The notes: generated from the letters alone by a model not told the origin. A DNA stretch of 64,000 bases from Chloranthus sessilifolius (GCA_021018995.1 CM037588.1:138877725-138941724); one strand, 5' to 3'. Positions 23,776-36,156 are shown, numbered from the stretch's first letter. Translations and numbers: made by a program.

Positions 23776-25275
23776 ATGGACCCGCTTTCTAACCCTCCCT
23801 TACGTGGAGGGCCTGGAGCCAATTTACCTCCTTCCTTAGGCCTGTGGTCTAAATTTCTAACAGTCTTGTTTGGGAGCTTGAATGAGGATGAGCTCGCCGA
23901 CTTGGAGCGCCTTAGGCTATCTCGCCATCCTTCCTTTCTAGAGGTTCCTCCACGGTGGGAACTCCTTTACGCTGCCGCTTCATCTTGGGATGTGAATTTC
24001 CATGTATTCCATTTTGGGAAGCGAGAGCTAACCCCAACCCTCGAGGAGCTATCCAATCTGTCTGGCCTAAAGCTTCACAGGGGTCTTGTAAGAGTCACGC
24101 CTCGGTCGGGCTATTCCAAATCCATCCACCTTACTCTCGGTTTGAAGAAACTTGAGTATGAGAAAAGTCTCATCGAGGGGCCCACAAGGTGTTCGCTAAA
24201 ATTCCTCAAAGAACTTTTCAGTGACGAAAGTCTCCGAAAATTGCTGGTTAGGAACATTTTCAATGTGAAAGCTCTAGCACTCAGTCTCATCTCTGAAATC
24301 CTCTTTTTTATCGGGGGGGAGAGCTTCTCCTTGGCAATTTGCGACATTTTGACTAAGCTGGAGGCGGGCCGATCCATGATGCATTTGGTGCTCGTGGAGC
24401 TGTATCGAGGCCTTGATTCATTTACTTTGGGCAAGGTGGAGAGCCTTTAGGGGTGCCCCTTGTTGCTTCAGGTCTGGTTGGGTGAGCACCTCGCTATCTT
24501 GGGGCCTGTGCCCCACTTTTATATTGCTCGAGGTGAGGTGGCTCAGTGCTTTCTGGGTAGGTGCCATTTTCTTCCACAGGGCGAAGTGTCATCTCTGAAA
24601 CTTTGGTTGACCGATGCCGAACTGACATGGAGGCTTCCTTGGTTGGACCGGACCTTCCCAGTAGTTCGCTCTAGAGACCATGAGGGCATCACCCTCCTAG
24701 GATTGATTGGCAGTACCTTCTACTTCCCATTCTGGGTATTACGCCAATTTGGTTGTCCTCAGCAGGTGCCTTGAGAGACCAAACCCCCTCTATGTGATTT
24801 GATCTTTTCTAGGGGGTCCTCTGGAGACATAGCTCGGATTGTTGCTCTTTGGGAGACGCGTCAGCCGACATTGATGTGTGATTTTGAGCAGAGAGATTTG
24901 GTTAGAACTTCTTTTGAGTACGAGGTCTGGCTATTGACTGAGCGGCCTGCTGCTGATGGCCCAGATTCATCAGAGATCATTGACACTAGAGGCCCCTGGC
25001 CAAAGAAAGAGACGACACTCCGAGCCCACATCGAGTTACTGGTGGATGAGAAGAGGGTCCTGCAAGAACTTTTGGCACATAAAAAGGTTAGAGCAGAAAT
25101 AGTAGAAAGCGAGGTCCTCTGTTTGAAGGGATCACTTAGCGTTGCTTTTGGAGCCGCCGACTCTTCTCAGAAGAGGTATAAGAGCCCGCATGGTCGCTGG
25201 CTGACTGAGCGGAATGTCCGGGAAGATGACCTTCATGCTGAGATTAGCGCATTGAAGTGCGAGCTGGGCCGCTAA
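23776..25275 (+). pseudogene. antisense gene 2 of Tat element: PMD/DUF7745-like protein with coiled-coil tail
   Basis: Plus strand, opposite to pol. The frame from ATG 23776 runs to a TAG at 24448-24450 and continues in the same frame to 24777. Residues such as FGKRELTPTLEELSNLSGL, LKLWLTDAELTWRLPWLD and FPFWVLRQFGCPQQVP match the DUF7745/PMD-like family as I know it. A second frame, 24799-25275, holds a charged, coiled-coil-like tail (ELLVDEKRVLQELLAHKK, then ISALKCELGR). The two parts may be joined by an intron or separated by a frameshift near 24766-24812; a 47-bp GT-AG stretch there is short for a plant intron and the phase does not fit. Palindromes and a TATA box precede it. One nonsense codon and this break suggest a recent pseudogene. 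Confidence 0.75.
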
Positions 25276-26640
25276 CTCCTTCCTGCACACTGAACTTTTT
25301 GCATAGATCAAATACACAGAAAAGGGGCATAAAAACCCTTTATAGATACACACATTTTTTTTGTGTACATATTTTCTTTATGTTTTTGTTTTTATTGTTA
25401 TTTGTAAAAAGGGAAGCACGCTAGTCATCACACCGGCTATTTTTTGGGATGTGGTGTAAGCGGTGCATTTTGTAAATGAAAGGTAGTTTATTATATATAT
25501 CTACACAGATCTTTTGATTTTTTGGTTTTGTTTTGTATATATTTTTTGGTGTGGTGCCTTAATCACCTTTTGAAACCCCAGGTCCTCTTTTGAGCATGGT
25601 CGAACCCCTCTTTGACTGGTTGATTCTGAAAGAGTTTCAACAGTCTTACCAAGGCTGGAACGTCCATCCCCTTGGGTCGAGTCAAACCTTTCTCCCTACC
25701 TTGAGTCATACATTTGACAAAGCAATTTTATGAAAACAATTCTGGTCGGGACTCGATTCGAACTAACATGAGCGGCCCCTAAAAGAGGTCAGGGAGAGTA
25801 ACCAAGAGGGCTCCTTAAACATTCACTCATTCCAAACCCCTCTTTTCTTTTACTTTTTCTCTTTTTTTTTTCTTTTATTTATCTCTCATTTTTACCCGTG
25901 GCGCCCTTTCAAGTTTTCACCACGTCCATGAGTTTAACTTTCTTACCCCAAGCGCCCTTTCAGGTTTTCACCTGGTCCGCACAAACTCACTGTTTTTACC
26001 TGTAGTGCCCTTTCGGGTGTTCACTACGTCCATCTTGCTTTGAGCTTGTATTTTTATTTTATTTTATTTTTTTATTTCTCCTTTTTTTTTTTTTTTAAAT
26101 AGCCACGACAAAGACGCTGATTCCATCATAGCCGGCTGGATGGGGTTCTGGTTTTATTCACAACTCGGCTTGTGTTGACTTAACAGATGCTATGACTGCT
26201 TGTGAACCTACAAAGAGGGCTTCCTTCAGGGTGTAGCTTGGCCATAGGTTTGGTTAGGATTTGAAGGTATGCTGGGCTAAAAGGGTTTCCTTGATACGGC
26301 TTCAGTTTTCTCAACATACTTTCTTCCTTAGGGGTTCAACTGTACATGCCCCTGATTCTTTATTTTTATCATTTTATTTCAAGCAATCTCTTTTTGAGGT
26401 TTTACTTTTATGATTTTTTAGATTTTGATAGTAATTTCACTTCTTTCTTTTTTTGTGTATGTACATACATACATTTTGTTTTGGGAGAGGGGGTGATTGA
26501 AAGAAAGGCCCAGGCTCGAAATGGGGTAACAAAGGATATCATCTTTTTTAGGGATACTTTTTGGCTACTGTGTTTAGAATGATGTCCTCTTTTGGGTAAT
26601 TCTTAAGCAGTAACGCATCTGTTTCACTAATACTTACCTT
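25276..26640. other. Tat spacer between antisense gene 2 and integrase end
   Basis: No coding domain seen. T-rich, and holds three tandem units of about 60 bp at 25898-26040 (GCGCCCTTTC..TTCACC), each inside a small inverted repeat. As the two genes converge here, both polyadenylation regions would be expected in this spacer. Confidence 0.6.
25898..26040. repeat. three tandem hairpin units in Tat spacer
   Basis: Units share GCCCTTTC(A/G)(A/G)GT(T/G)TTCA and are flanked by inverted arms: CGTGG with CCACG in the first, TGTAG with CTACG in the third, and a weaker CCAAG with CCTGG in the second. The arm changes are largely compensatory. Confidence 0.75.
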
Positions 26641-27770
26641 ATCACAATAGACTAAGAGTAGAACCGTCAGACGTATCCAGCGTTGATGAGCTCAGGAAGA
26701 TGATCTCCAACCATGGTGGCGAGGCGGATGGCATATCCCAGTAGCACTTCTCGAACGACTTAAGGCCCCTCCCAGATCGGCTTAAACTTTCCTCTTGGAT
26801 CAGCGTGGAGGGATGGAAAGATCTTCTTCAGCACAGCGTCTCCTACCTTTAAATCTTGACCGTGAACACGCTTGTTGTAAGCGCGTGCGATTCCCTCCTG
26901 GTACACCTGAGTGTGACACAAGGCTAAGAGTCTCTTCTTATCTAATAAGTTCAATTGTTCGAAGCGAGATCTCTCTCTTTCTGCTTCAGGTAAGCCTGAT
27001 TCCATAAGGATTCGGAGCAAGGGTACTTCAACCTCAACTGGTAGGACGGCCTCAGTTCCATACACAAGGGAGAATGGTATTGCCCTTGTAGCGGTACGAA
27101 TTGACGTTTTGTAGGCCTACAAAGCAAATGGCAACATCTCACTTCAATCTCGGTAGGTGATGACCATTTTCTCAAGGATGCGGATGACCGTTTTATTCGC
27201 GACTTGCATGGCTCCATTAGTTTGAGGTCGATAAGGTGATGAGCGATGGTGCTTGATCTTGTATTACTCGCAGAAGGCTCAGATGCGCTTATTCACAAAA
27301 TTTATGTCGTTGTCTGTGATGATATCTTTGGGTACTCCAAATCGGCACACAATATTACTCTTGAGGAACTTCTCGACGTGACTGGCCGTGATGTTGGCAT
27401 ATGACATCGCTTCTACCCACTTGATGAAGTATTCAATGGCGATGAGGATGAATCGATGTTTGTTCGATGCTTTTGGATTAATCATTCCGACGACATCAAG
27501 GCCCCAAGTAGTAAATGGCCAAGGAATGGTCATGCAGTGTAGATCGATAGCCGGAGCGTGTATCAGACTGGAGTGTTCCTGACACTTATAGCATTTCTGA
27601 ACGTGTTTGTAGCAAACTGATTCCATAGTGGTCCAAAAGTATCCTTATCGCAGAATTTTCTTAGCAAGCATGTGACCGCTGACGTGGGCTCCACATACTC
27701 CTTCGTGGATCTCCTTCATGATGTTGGTTGCTTCACTTTCAGTAAGGCACCTTAGTAAAACATTATTGTA
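26640..27770 (-). pseudogene. Tat integrase remnant
   Basis: Minus strand, C-terminal part of pol. It begins with the zinc-binding segment (EIHEGVCGAHVSGHMLAKK, CYKCQEHS). The core follows: WGLDVVGMINP holds the first aspartate, DIITDNDINFVN the second, and the region NGAMQVANKTVIRI the position of the glutamate, which appears changed. Further on, YGTEAVLPVEVEVP and VLKKIFPSLHADPRGKFKPIWEGP are typical of Tat/Ogre integrase ends. Stops at about 27640, 27275, 27125 and 26760 break the frame. It joins the cDNA to the host chromosome. Confidence 0.9.
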
Positions 27771-28009
27771 GGATCGCTTGTAAAGGCACTCCCCATAAAT
27801 GACGTAGCCTGCTGCTAAACGTTGAATGGTTCGCCGATCCGTCCTGGACGTACCCTCAGGGAAAGTTAGTGTTTCAAGGAAGTTCATGATATCTGAGAAC
27901 CAAGGTGGCTCATCATTAGGCTTTGTAGGTTCATCAATCTGGAGGCAAAAGGTTGGCTCATTCCTCTGCTCGATCATGATTGGCTTCATCTCAACACCAT
28001 ACGGGATTT

Positions 28010-28400
28010 CTATCATTGATGCCAACATTGCTAGTGCATCGACAAAGCGATTCCTTATTCGTGAGACATAGGAGAATGTCACATCTTCAAAACAAGCTAT
28101 CAGATCCTCAAGGTGATCATGATAGGAGATCAGCTTCTCATCTTTTGTCTTCCAGTCACCATTCGACTGGCATATAATCAATTACGAATCGCCAAATACT
28201 CGAAGGTGAGTTACATTCAGATCGAGAGCCGCCTACAGACCAGCGGTACAAGCTTCGTACTCAGCCATGTTGTTTGTGCAAGGGAAATTGAGCTTAATAG
28301 AGACCGGTACATGGGATCCTTTAGGCGAAATCAGAATGGCGTCAACTCCCTGACCTTCGGCATTTGCAGCCCCATCAAAGTGCATTACCCATGATTCCTC
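28010..28400 (-). pseudogene. second (archaeal-type) RNase H of Tat element
   Basis: Residues WVMHFDGAANAEGQGVDAIL, NNMAEYEACTAGL and VDALAMLASM carry the D-E-D-D pattern of an RNase H fold, separate from the RNase H attached to RT. An extra domain of this type between RNase H and integrase is characteristic of Tat elements. A stop after CTAGL (near 28232) and another shortly after break it. Confidence 0.9.
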
Positions 28401-28489
28401 TGCTTCCTCAGTATCGTCTTCCGTCATAAATAAGATGTCCTCATCAGGGAACTCAGTTCTTAAAGGTTCATAATCATGCAAAGGATTAT

Positions 28490-30038
28490 CGACAAGATGA
28501 TCAGCAAGTGTCCGCCCCTTAATCGACTTCTGAGTGACATACACGATGTCAAACTTAGACAATAATAACTGCCATCGTGCAGTCTGCCCAATGAGAGCTG
28601 GCTTCTCGAAAAGGAATTTCAGTGGGTCCATTCGGGCCAAAAGTAGAATGGCCTGGGATAGCAAGTAATGGTGGAGCCTCTGAGTAGCCCATACAAAGGC
28701 CAGGCATGCTTTCTCCATATGAGAATAGTGCGTCTCATAATCAGTAAATTTCTTGCTCAAATAGTAGATGGCCTACTCTCTTCTTCCCATCTCGTCATGC
28801 TGACCTAAGACGCACCCCATTGAGACCTCCGTCGTGGAGAGATACATCAAGAGTGGTCTCCCTGGCTCAGGTGGTACCAACACAGGTGAGTTAAGGAGGC
28901 AACTTTTGATTTTATCGAATACTGCCTGACAATCATCATTCCATTCAACGGGTGAGTTCTTCCTTAGTAGCTTAAAGATCAGCGTGCAGATGGGCGTTAG
29001 CTGTGCAATGAGCCGACTGATATATTGTATTCTGCCCAAGAACCCTCTAACTTCCTTCTCAGTAGACGGTGGTGGCATTTCAGCGATAGCTTTGACTTTG
29101 ACTGGGTCGACCTCGATCCCTCTCCGACTGACAATGAATACTAACAATTTTTCAGACAGCACCAAAGCACACTTCTATGAACTCAGACGTAACCTATACT
29201 TTCTCAGCCTCTCAAACAGCTTATGAAGGTTTACCAAGTGATCGCTTCGCTCCGGTGACTTGGCTATCATATCATCGATGTATACTTCAATTTCTCGGTG
29301 CATCATGTCGTGAAACAGCACAGTCATAGCTCTTTGGTATGTTGCACCGGCATTTTTCAGTCCAAATGGCATGACTCGGTAGCAAAAGGTTCCCCAAGGA
29401 GTAATGAATGCAGTCTTCTCCCGATCAGCTTTTGTCATCTTTATCTGGTTGTATCCTGAGAATCCATCCATAAATGAAAGCATCCTGTGCTTAGCAGTGT
29501 CATAGACCAAGATGTCGATGTGTGGTAGTGAAAAATCATCCTTCGGGTTTGCCTTGTTCAAATTTTAAAAATTGATACACATGCGGACCTTTCCGTCCTT
29601 CTTCGGCACAGGCATAATATTGGCTAGCCACTGTGGTTATTTAGATACCATGAGAAACCCCGCATCATACAGCTTGATGACTTCATCTTTGACTTTCAAT
29701 ATCCACTCGGGTCGGAGACGTCTCAGTTTCTGCTTAACCGGCTTCATATCGGGGTAGAGAGGCAACTCATGCTCAACCAAATCGGTGTCCAGACCAGGCA
29801 TGTCCTCGTACGACCAGGCAAAAATGTCTTGGTATGACCGAAGGAAGTCGATCATGCTTTTCCTTTCTTCAGGAGAGAACAACATTCTGATTTTGGTTAT
29901 TCTGGGAATCTCCTCAATCCCAAAATTGACGTCTTCAGTTTCTTCGACAACGGGGGTAGGGCCATGCTCAAAGTTGGCAAACTGATCAAGGAGCTCATTG
30001 GGGAGCTCCTCCAAAGGACTATCCTCATCCAGACTCAT
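28490..30038 (-). pseudogene. Tat reverse transcriptase-RNase H remnant
   Basis: Minus strand. The N-terminal block at 30038-29637 (LEELPNELLDQF, IFAWSYEDMPGLD) leads into RT. The fingers and palm follow: NLNKANPKDDFSLPHID, MSFMDGFSGYNQIKM-like, and the catalytic VYIDDM near 29275. The connection GIEVDPVKVKAIAEMPPP and the RNase H segment with MEKACLAFVWATQRL follow to about 28490. Stops at about 29635, 29562, 29172 and 28770 disable it. The RT copies the RNA into DNA in the particle; RNase H removes the RNA. Confidence 0.93.
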
Positions 30039-30297
30039 AACTCCTACCTCTTCTTGTATTTCTACAAGAAAGTGGGCGATTTTATGTGGGAAGGGTATTT
30101 TGATTAAGGCATCATTTTGCGGGACCTTTTTTAGAGTTCTAAATGACGATATTTTTGGACTTTGGATTTTTTCAATGTTTTTAGGATTTTATATTTTTCC
30201 ATGTTTTTGAGATTTTTATTTTCTTCGGAGAAGGACCCTTGGCAAGGCGGGTAACTATATATACAATGTATTGCCTGCCAAGGGCTTATCTTACTTT

Positions 30298-31760
30298 TTA
30301 TAGGTTGTTTTTTTTAGGGAAACAAGTGACAAACTTTAGGCCACTCTCTGCTTCCAGGGTTTGGGGCAAAGATGCCCAGTTACGTACCTGAGGGGCCGCT
30401 CCTTTACCTGTTGGGATGGAGGGTGCTGACTGGTATGGCTCATTAGAGTCAGCTTCCTTCATGTTGATCCCTATTTCGTCTGAGATGATGTCCTCAAATG
30501 ATAACTCAGTTTTGTGGTAATTTATCACAGGGGGAGTTTGTTCAGGTACTGGCCATCGTTCCTCGAAAAGGGACAATGCGGCCAAATCTATCTCCAAGCT
30601 ATGAAGGGAGATATGGGGATTGGTGGGATGTATTAGGGCTATGGGTTTGTGTGGGATCAAATGGGTCACCCAATTTCGGTCGATCTTTATGACCCCTGCG
30701 CTGATGAAGGATTCCCTGATGTGCAGCCTAGGGCAAGGTTTCTCTTCTATGTTGAATCCTCGAGCTCTTACTGCTGCAACAACCCTGGCTTTCTCTTTGT
30801 CCTCTTGGACCTCTTCCTCTGTGGGCTTGTATCCCAGCCCGAATCTGACCTTCTACCCCTTAGCAACAACTGGCTCTCTTCTGCCTTGTAATCTGGGCTC
30901 GAGCCGAGCCTCGGCCTTTCTGATAGCCCCACTTTTGAAGCATAGCCACCGCCGCTATCATACCGCCTCCTATTTTAGGTATGATGCCCTCAATGGGCTC
31001 CGAGAGTATCGCTAACACCTCATATTCAAAACTGTGGAGGTCGACATCCTCAGCAGTGTGTGGTATATCCAACACATTGGGTTTTTCGACGATATTGGCG
31101 GTTTTTTCTTTCTCGTCGTGCCCCTCACCAATGATTGTAATAATTTTATGCCCAGATACTAACTTGAGTTTCTGGTGCAAAGTGGAAGGTATGGCTCCGA
31201 CCTCGTGAAGCCACGGGCGCCCCAACAATAGATTAAATGAAGATTTGATATCCATGACTTGAAATAAGATGGAAAAGGTCATTAGCCCTATCAATAGCTC
31301 AAGATCAACTTCTCCCATTATTACTCTCCTAGTATTGTCATGTGCTAGTTCTGGTGGGCCTCAGCATGCATGGATCGACTCCAATCTCAGTGGCGGTTCT
31401 TAACGGGCATATGTTCAATATAGACCCATTATCAATTAAAACTAGGGGAATGACCATATTTCCAGACTTAATGATTATATTTAATGACTTGGAGTGGCTA
31501 CACCCTTCTTCAGATAAATCAGCATCAGAGAATGAAATGGCATTCGGAGCCATTACTTGCCCAATTATCTGCCCGACTTCATCTGGGATAACTTGGAGTG
31601 ATACATGCGCATTTTTTAACGCCCCCATTAATGCTTGAAAATGGAGTGGGGACGTCATCAACAGATCCCAGACAGTTATATGGGCGGGCATTCTTCTCAG
31701 TTGAGTCTCTAGTATATGTTCCCGACTCATTTTTTTGAAGGGGTTCACAGCGCTGTCTTT
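30298..31760 (-). pseudogene. Tat protease region with G-patch-like segment
   Basis: The frame 31748-31338 carries the protease motif as LIDNGSILNICP (normally D-S/T-G; here the middle residue is asparagine, so probably inactive), preceded by the conserved RMPAHITVWDLLMTSP. The frame 31318-30860 continues with SSFNLLLGRPWLHEVGAIPS and then MLQKWGYQKGRGSARAQ, a G-patch-like stretch known in Tat protease-RT linkers. The region to 30298 is a charged linker. Frames shift twice. Confidence 0.85.
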
Positions 31761-32571
31761 CTTCCCCTCTGGTTGGGCCTGTCTTTATTCTTTGGTGCAC
31801 AGCGGCTTCGATATCCTCGGGCCGTGTGACAAAGTCCACTGCCCCTTCTCTGCTGCTGCTATCGGTATTGACATCTGTTTGCTCGTAGCTTAGCAGGACC
31901 TGATGAGGGTCATAGGTTGGTCCCGAGAGCTGGAAAGGTATAACAACCGGTACTTGAGGCACTTGCACTGCCGGCTCAGGAGGTGTGGGCAACACCTGAT
32001 TTATTTTAGTGGTAACAGGTTGGGTGAAAATTTGGGCCAGATAGGGGTGGTGAAGCTTGAGGGTGGTGGCATTGGAGGGAAGGAGGTAAAAGTAGGCCAT
32101 TGATAGCTGGTGGGTGCTGGCAGGAGATGGGTGGTCTGATGGGTAGTTAGGTAATTGATCGGGGTGGTGGAGTTCGCAGGTGAAACTTGGGGTGATGGGA
32201 TGGGCGCAGGCCATTGATAACTGACGGGTGCGGGTGTGGGATTGGGGGCTTGATGGTTTATTGGGTAATTGATGGGGGCGGTGGAGTTTGCCTGTAGTTA
32301 AACTGGGGGAAATGGGGTGGGTGAGGACATTGATAACTGGAGGGTGCGGGCGTAGGATTGGGGGCCTGTTAGCTCATCGGGTAATTGCTGGAGGTGGTGG
32401 TGTATGGTTGGTATGCATTGATATGTACACAATTGACGGGTGTGGTGGATGGAAAGTATGCCCTGAGATCTAAAGGTTCAATTTGTGAGGTCAGGTTAGA
32501 GAAATATTATGACAAATTTAGGGGTTCAATTATCCCTATATTCCTCTCTTCCATGTTTCTTGACAATGGTG
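31761..32571 (-). other. degraded gag-protease linker with G-rich repeats
   Basis: No intact domain. The minus-strand frame 32214-31579 is proline-, histidine- and threonine-rich. On the plus strand the text is a repeated GGGTGTGGGATTGGGGGC..TTGATGG pattern at about 32080-32450, a duplicated block of roughly 120 bp in two to three copies. This repeats part of a low-complexity gag C-terminus. Confidence 0.6.
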
Positions 32572-33760
32572 CTATATAACTCTCCCGATCACTAATATAA
32601 TCGGATGGGTCAAATTAAACTCCTCCTCATCTTCTATCATTCTGATTGTGGGTCTGGGACCTGCTCCTCCGGTAGGATGTGGGGGTAGTGGAACTTGGTG
32701 AATATTAACATGCTGAGAAGTTACAGGGGGAATGATTTTTTTGGTGTCGATCAAATCCTGGATTGCATGCTTCAATGGGAAGCAGCGATCAGTTGGGTGA
32801 CCCGGACCCTGATGAAAATTGTAGTGAGTATTTGGGTTGTAGTTCTTTAGGATTGGATGGGGAGGAGGTTGCGATTGACGAATAGTGACTAATCCTTTTT
32901 CCACTAACAAAGGGAGAAGTACACTCAACGATTGCCCTAGGGGTGTGAAAACTCAGTCGTAGTGGGCTCTCCTCTGCTCCGAAGTCATTTGCATTCCTTG
33001 CCCATTCCCTATTCTCTGCATCTGCTCAGGCCTAGCTGGTGCTAGTGGGGTAGCCTGAAATTGAAATGGGGTTGTATTGTTATTGGGCCTGGTATTGGCA
33101 ATGTTCTGGACATTGCTCCCTATTCTCTTATCGTTCCTTTGCTCTGAAAATCTCCTAACCCCACTGGGTCCACTTGGCATGTTCTTACTCAGACGACCCT
33201 CCCTGATGGCATCCTCACATCGGTTAGCATTTCTCACTAGATCAGCAAAGCTGGACTGCTACTAGTACACCAAAAAGTCTGAAACCACTGGCAGAGTATT
33301 CTTCAAGATCATCTCAATCAGCTCATCATCAGGTATTCTATTTCTGACATGAGCTGCCAGGGCTCTCCAGCGTCCCAAGTAGTCATTGAAGGTCTCGTTC
33401 TGATTCTGTTTCAAGCGGGCCAAGTCTGACTTTCGCGGCTCAATATCTATATTATAGACATATTATTCTTGAAAGAGGTGTGTCAAGTCCCTCCATATTT
33501 TTATCATGTATGGTTCTAAAGATGTGAACCATCTTAAAGTCGGACCGATCAGACTCTTCTGAAAGACTTTTATTAGTAGTCTTTTGTCTCCTCCGTATTG
33601 GCACATGTCCCCACAGTAGGACTTCAAGTGTGTGATTGGATTGACAGTGCCATTATATTTGTCGAAGGCAGGCATTGCAGGGGGACCTCGACAAACAGAC
33701 ACAAATCCGTGAAATCGATGGCATGGATTTTAGCACCACCCATCTTTAACAATTGTTTTT
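32572..33760 (-). pseudogene. Tat gag core with zinc-finger-like end
   Basis: Minus strand. The retrotransposon gag domain starts at PPAMPAFDKYNGTVNP (about 33685) and continues through HLKSYCGDMCQYGG, SLIGPTLRWFTSLEP and WRDLTHLFQE. After a stop near 33462 it continues in the same general frame to 33240. The segment 33237-32953 is hydrophilic. The segment 32928-32572 holds HYNFHQGPGHPTDRCFPLKH, the Tat-type finger in which the first cysteine is replaced by asparagine. Gag forms the particle and packages RNA. Confidence 0.88.
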
Positions 33761-33794
33761 AGATCTTGTCTAGTTGCTCCCTTAACTATTCCGA

Positions 33795-35786
33795 TTATTT
33801 GGACATGGGGGCCATTTTTTCAATAGCTGGCCGAGACTCGCTCTGTGCTATTGGGGGTGAGATTGCTACCGGTGGAGGATTAATAGTGGTCACTGCCCCG
33901 ACATAGGCACCAATGTTTCTGATCTCGTCCTCCTCATACTGCTGATCTATGTAGGGTGCAGTGAGGATGGTGTTCTCATACTGTTGTTGCATGGACTGGA
34001 TGGGATTGGATTGGATGTGGGTTGGGTGAGCCCCTTAAATATAAGGGAGGTGTTGGGGGTGATGGGATGAGTAGTGGTTTGGTTTAGGGGTGGGGCCTGA
34101 TGGGGCCATTGGATATGGGAGAAGGTTTGGATATTGTCTTGGGGTATGGGGCCATGAGAAAATTGGGTCTGAGGTATGGCATGGGTTTGACCTGGTTGTG
34201 AAGGTTGGGGTGTGGGTGAAATTTTGGGGTATTGTGGAGGGTAAGAGGTGGGGGCTTAGGCGATGGGCCCGGGGTAGGTTTGGGCCACAAGGCCTTGATC
34301 AGGTTGGGTTTCGGTAAAGGGCATGGGATTTGGGGGACCTTGGCCTATTAGGCCTTGATGGGTATGGCCCATTGGGCTTTGGAGGGCTTGGGCCATGGGC
34401 CATTGGTGGGTATGGGCCTGGGCCAGATGGGTCTAGGCTGTAGGCCCTTGGGGTATGTGGGCCTGGCCCACTAGGTTTTGAGGGGTATGGGCCATTGGTG
34501 GGTATGGGCCATGGGCCCTTGGAGGGTTTGGGCTTTGGCTAAATGGGTTTAGGCCATGGGCCCTAGATGGGTTTGGGACATGGGCCCTTGGGTAAGGGTT
34601 TGGGCAATGGGCCCTTGGGGTTTGTGGGCCTGGACTAGTGGGCTTTGAGGGGTATGGGCCATGGGCCATTGGTAGGTTTGGGCCATGGGTCTTTGATGGT
34701 TTTGGGCCATGGGCCCTTGAAGATTTTGGACCATGGGCCCTTGATGGGTTTGGGCCATGGGCCCTTGGGTATGGGTGATGGGGTGTTGGGCCATTAGGCC
34801 TTAGAGATCATGGGTGGTGGGGTGGTGGGCCAATGGGCCTTGGGGCATGTGGGAGATGGGGATTTGGATGGTGTGAATTATGGGGGGTTGATGGGGATCA
34901 TGGGAGAGTGAAGCATGGAGATTGGCTAGGGTATGGGATGGGTCCATGGATATGGGGTGTGGAGGAGAGGGGGTGTTTTGAGAAGCCTTCCACATGGAGT
35001 AGGCTTGGACCTCCATCATGGTCATGGAAGGAGGATTGGATGTGGGTGGTGGAGAGGGGAAATTGGGCGTGGCCCTGGTGTGATTGAGCATGGCCATGAT
35101 AAGAGGTGGGATATGGGGTGGATTGGAGAGTTGAGGTGGGGTAAAGGATGGGGAGGGATTAGGGATGTTTAGGGATGGTGGTTGGTGGGGTGTGGATGTT
35201 TGGAAGAAACCAGGCATGGCCCCGGTAAAAATGGGCATGACCCTGGTAGATGGGGGGATTTGTGGGGGGTCGGATAGGGTGGAGGTGACATAGGTAAAGG
35301 ATGGTGGATTGGGTCTATATGGGGAAGATGGAAAATGGGGCATGGGTGCGGATGTGGAAATTTGGGTTGGGTTCATCATGGATGGGGGTGGGAAATGTGT
35401 TGGGTTTTGAGGGGATGTGGATGGAATGGGTGGTTGGTTTGGCATGGATATGGGGGGACAAGTGGCTTGAGAAAAAGATGGGGGAATGAGGGGGTTGATT
35501 TTGGATGTTTTGGGAAGTGATGGTTGGGAAAATGGGGGCTCCAAATAGGTTGGTAACGGTAAAAGGGGATAGGGTGATGGGGATGGATGTGAAGGCTTCT
35601 TCCGAATGGGAGTGGGTTGGAGAATGTGGCGGGATGAGTCGGGATCGACATAAGTCGGGTCCACAATCCATGACATTCTACGAGAACGGGTTGGGTATGG
35701 GTGCCTTGGATAAGGCCCAAAAATTTTCCTCCTTCTTCCCCTACGGGAGGATGGAGGGCAAGATGATGTCGTTGTGCCGGCACCAC
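33795..35786 (-). pseudogene. proline-rich N-terminal gag extension with QGPMAQ-type repeats
   Basis: Minus strand, upstream of the gag core. Frames 35786-35376 and 35676-34801 encode an unusually proline-, histidine- and serine-rich sequence. The frame 34794-34549 and its neighbour 34669-34433 encode a tandem repeat built on QGPMAQ-T/N-H/Q, visible in the DNA as GGGCCATGGGCCCTTG units over 34270-34830. I do not recognise a domain. Two or more frameshifts break it. The plus strand is strongly G-rich here, and its long open frames are shadows. Confidence 0.7.
34270..34830. repeat. GGGCCATGGGCCCTTGG tandem repeat field
   Basis: About fifteen degenerate units of 20-40 bp, each with the palindromic core GGGCCATGGGCCC or GGGCCATTGGGCC. 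It lies inside the proline-rich gag extension and encodes its short peptide repeat on the minus strand. Confidence 0.85.
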
Positions 35787-36156
35787 AAAGGTTCTATTTT
35801 TTTAGGTTTTTTTATTTTTTATTTTATTTGAAATTATTTTTTAAAATAAAGGTTCTGAGGCCTTGGAATTCCTTTCTTGGGTGGCTTTCGCACCTTAATT
35901 CAAGAACCACGACAACAATTCCGACGCACTTCTGAAGAATCGAAGGAGAACCTTCGGTCTATTGACGGCAAAAAATCGAGGCAAACAACCCGATCTCTCG
36001 GAATGAGCCAAAAAAAAGTTGCCCTCTTTTGACCAATGGGGGCGTATTGGGTGTCAGAAATGGTGAGGCCTAAACAAGGCACTAAGCACACTGATCGGGG
36101 GACTCAGGAGGTGAAGAAGGCCACAGATTCGGGCTGGTGTGCTGTTAAACAGACTT

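Noticed and set aside
24766-24812. 47-bp intron joining the two parts of antisense gene 2
   Set aside because: Too short for a typical plant intron and the phase does not fit; a frameshift is equally possible.
34801-35831. Long plus-strand open frames rich in Gly and Trp
   Set aside because: Shadows of the proline-rich minus-strand gag extension; the G-rich strand has few stop codons.
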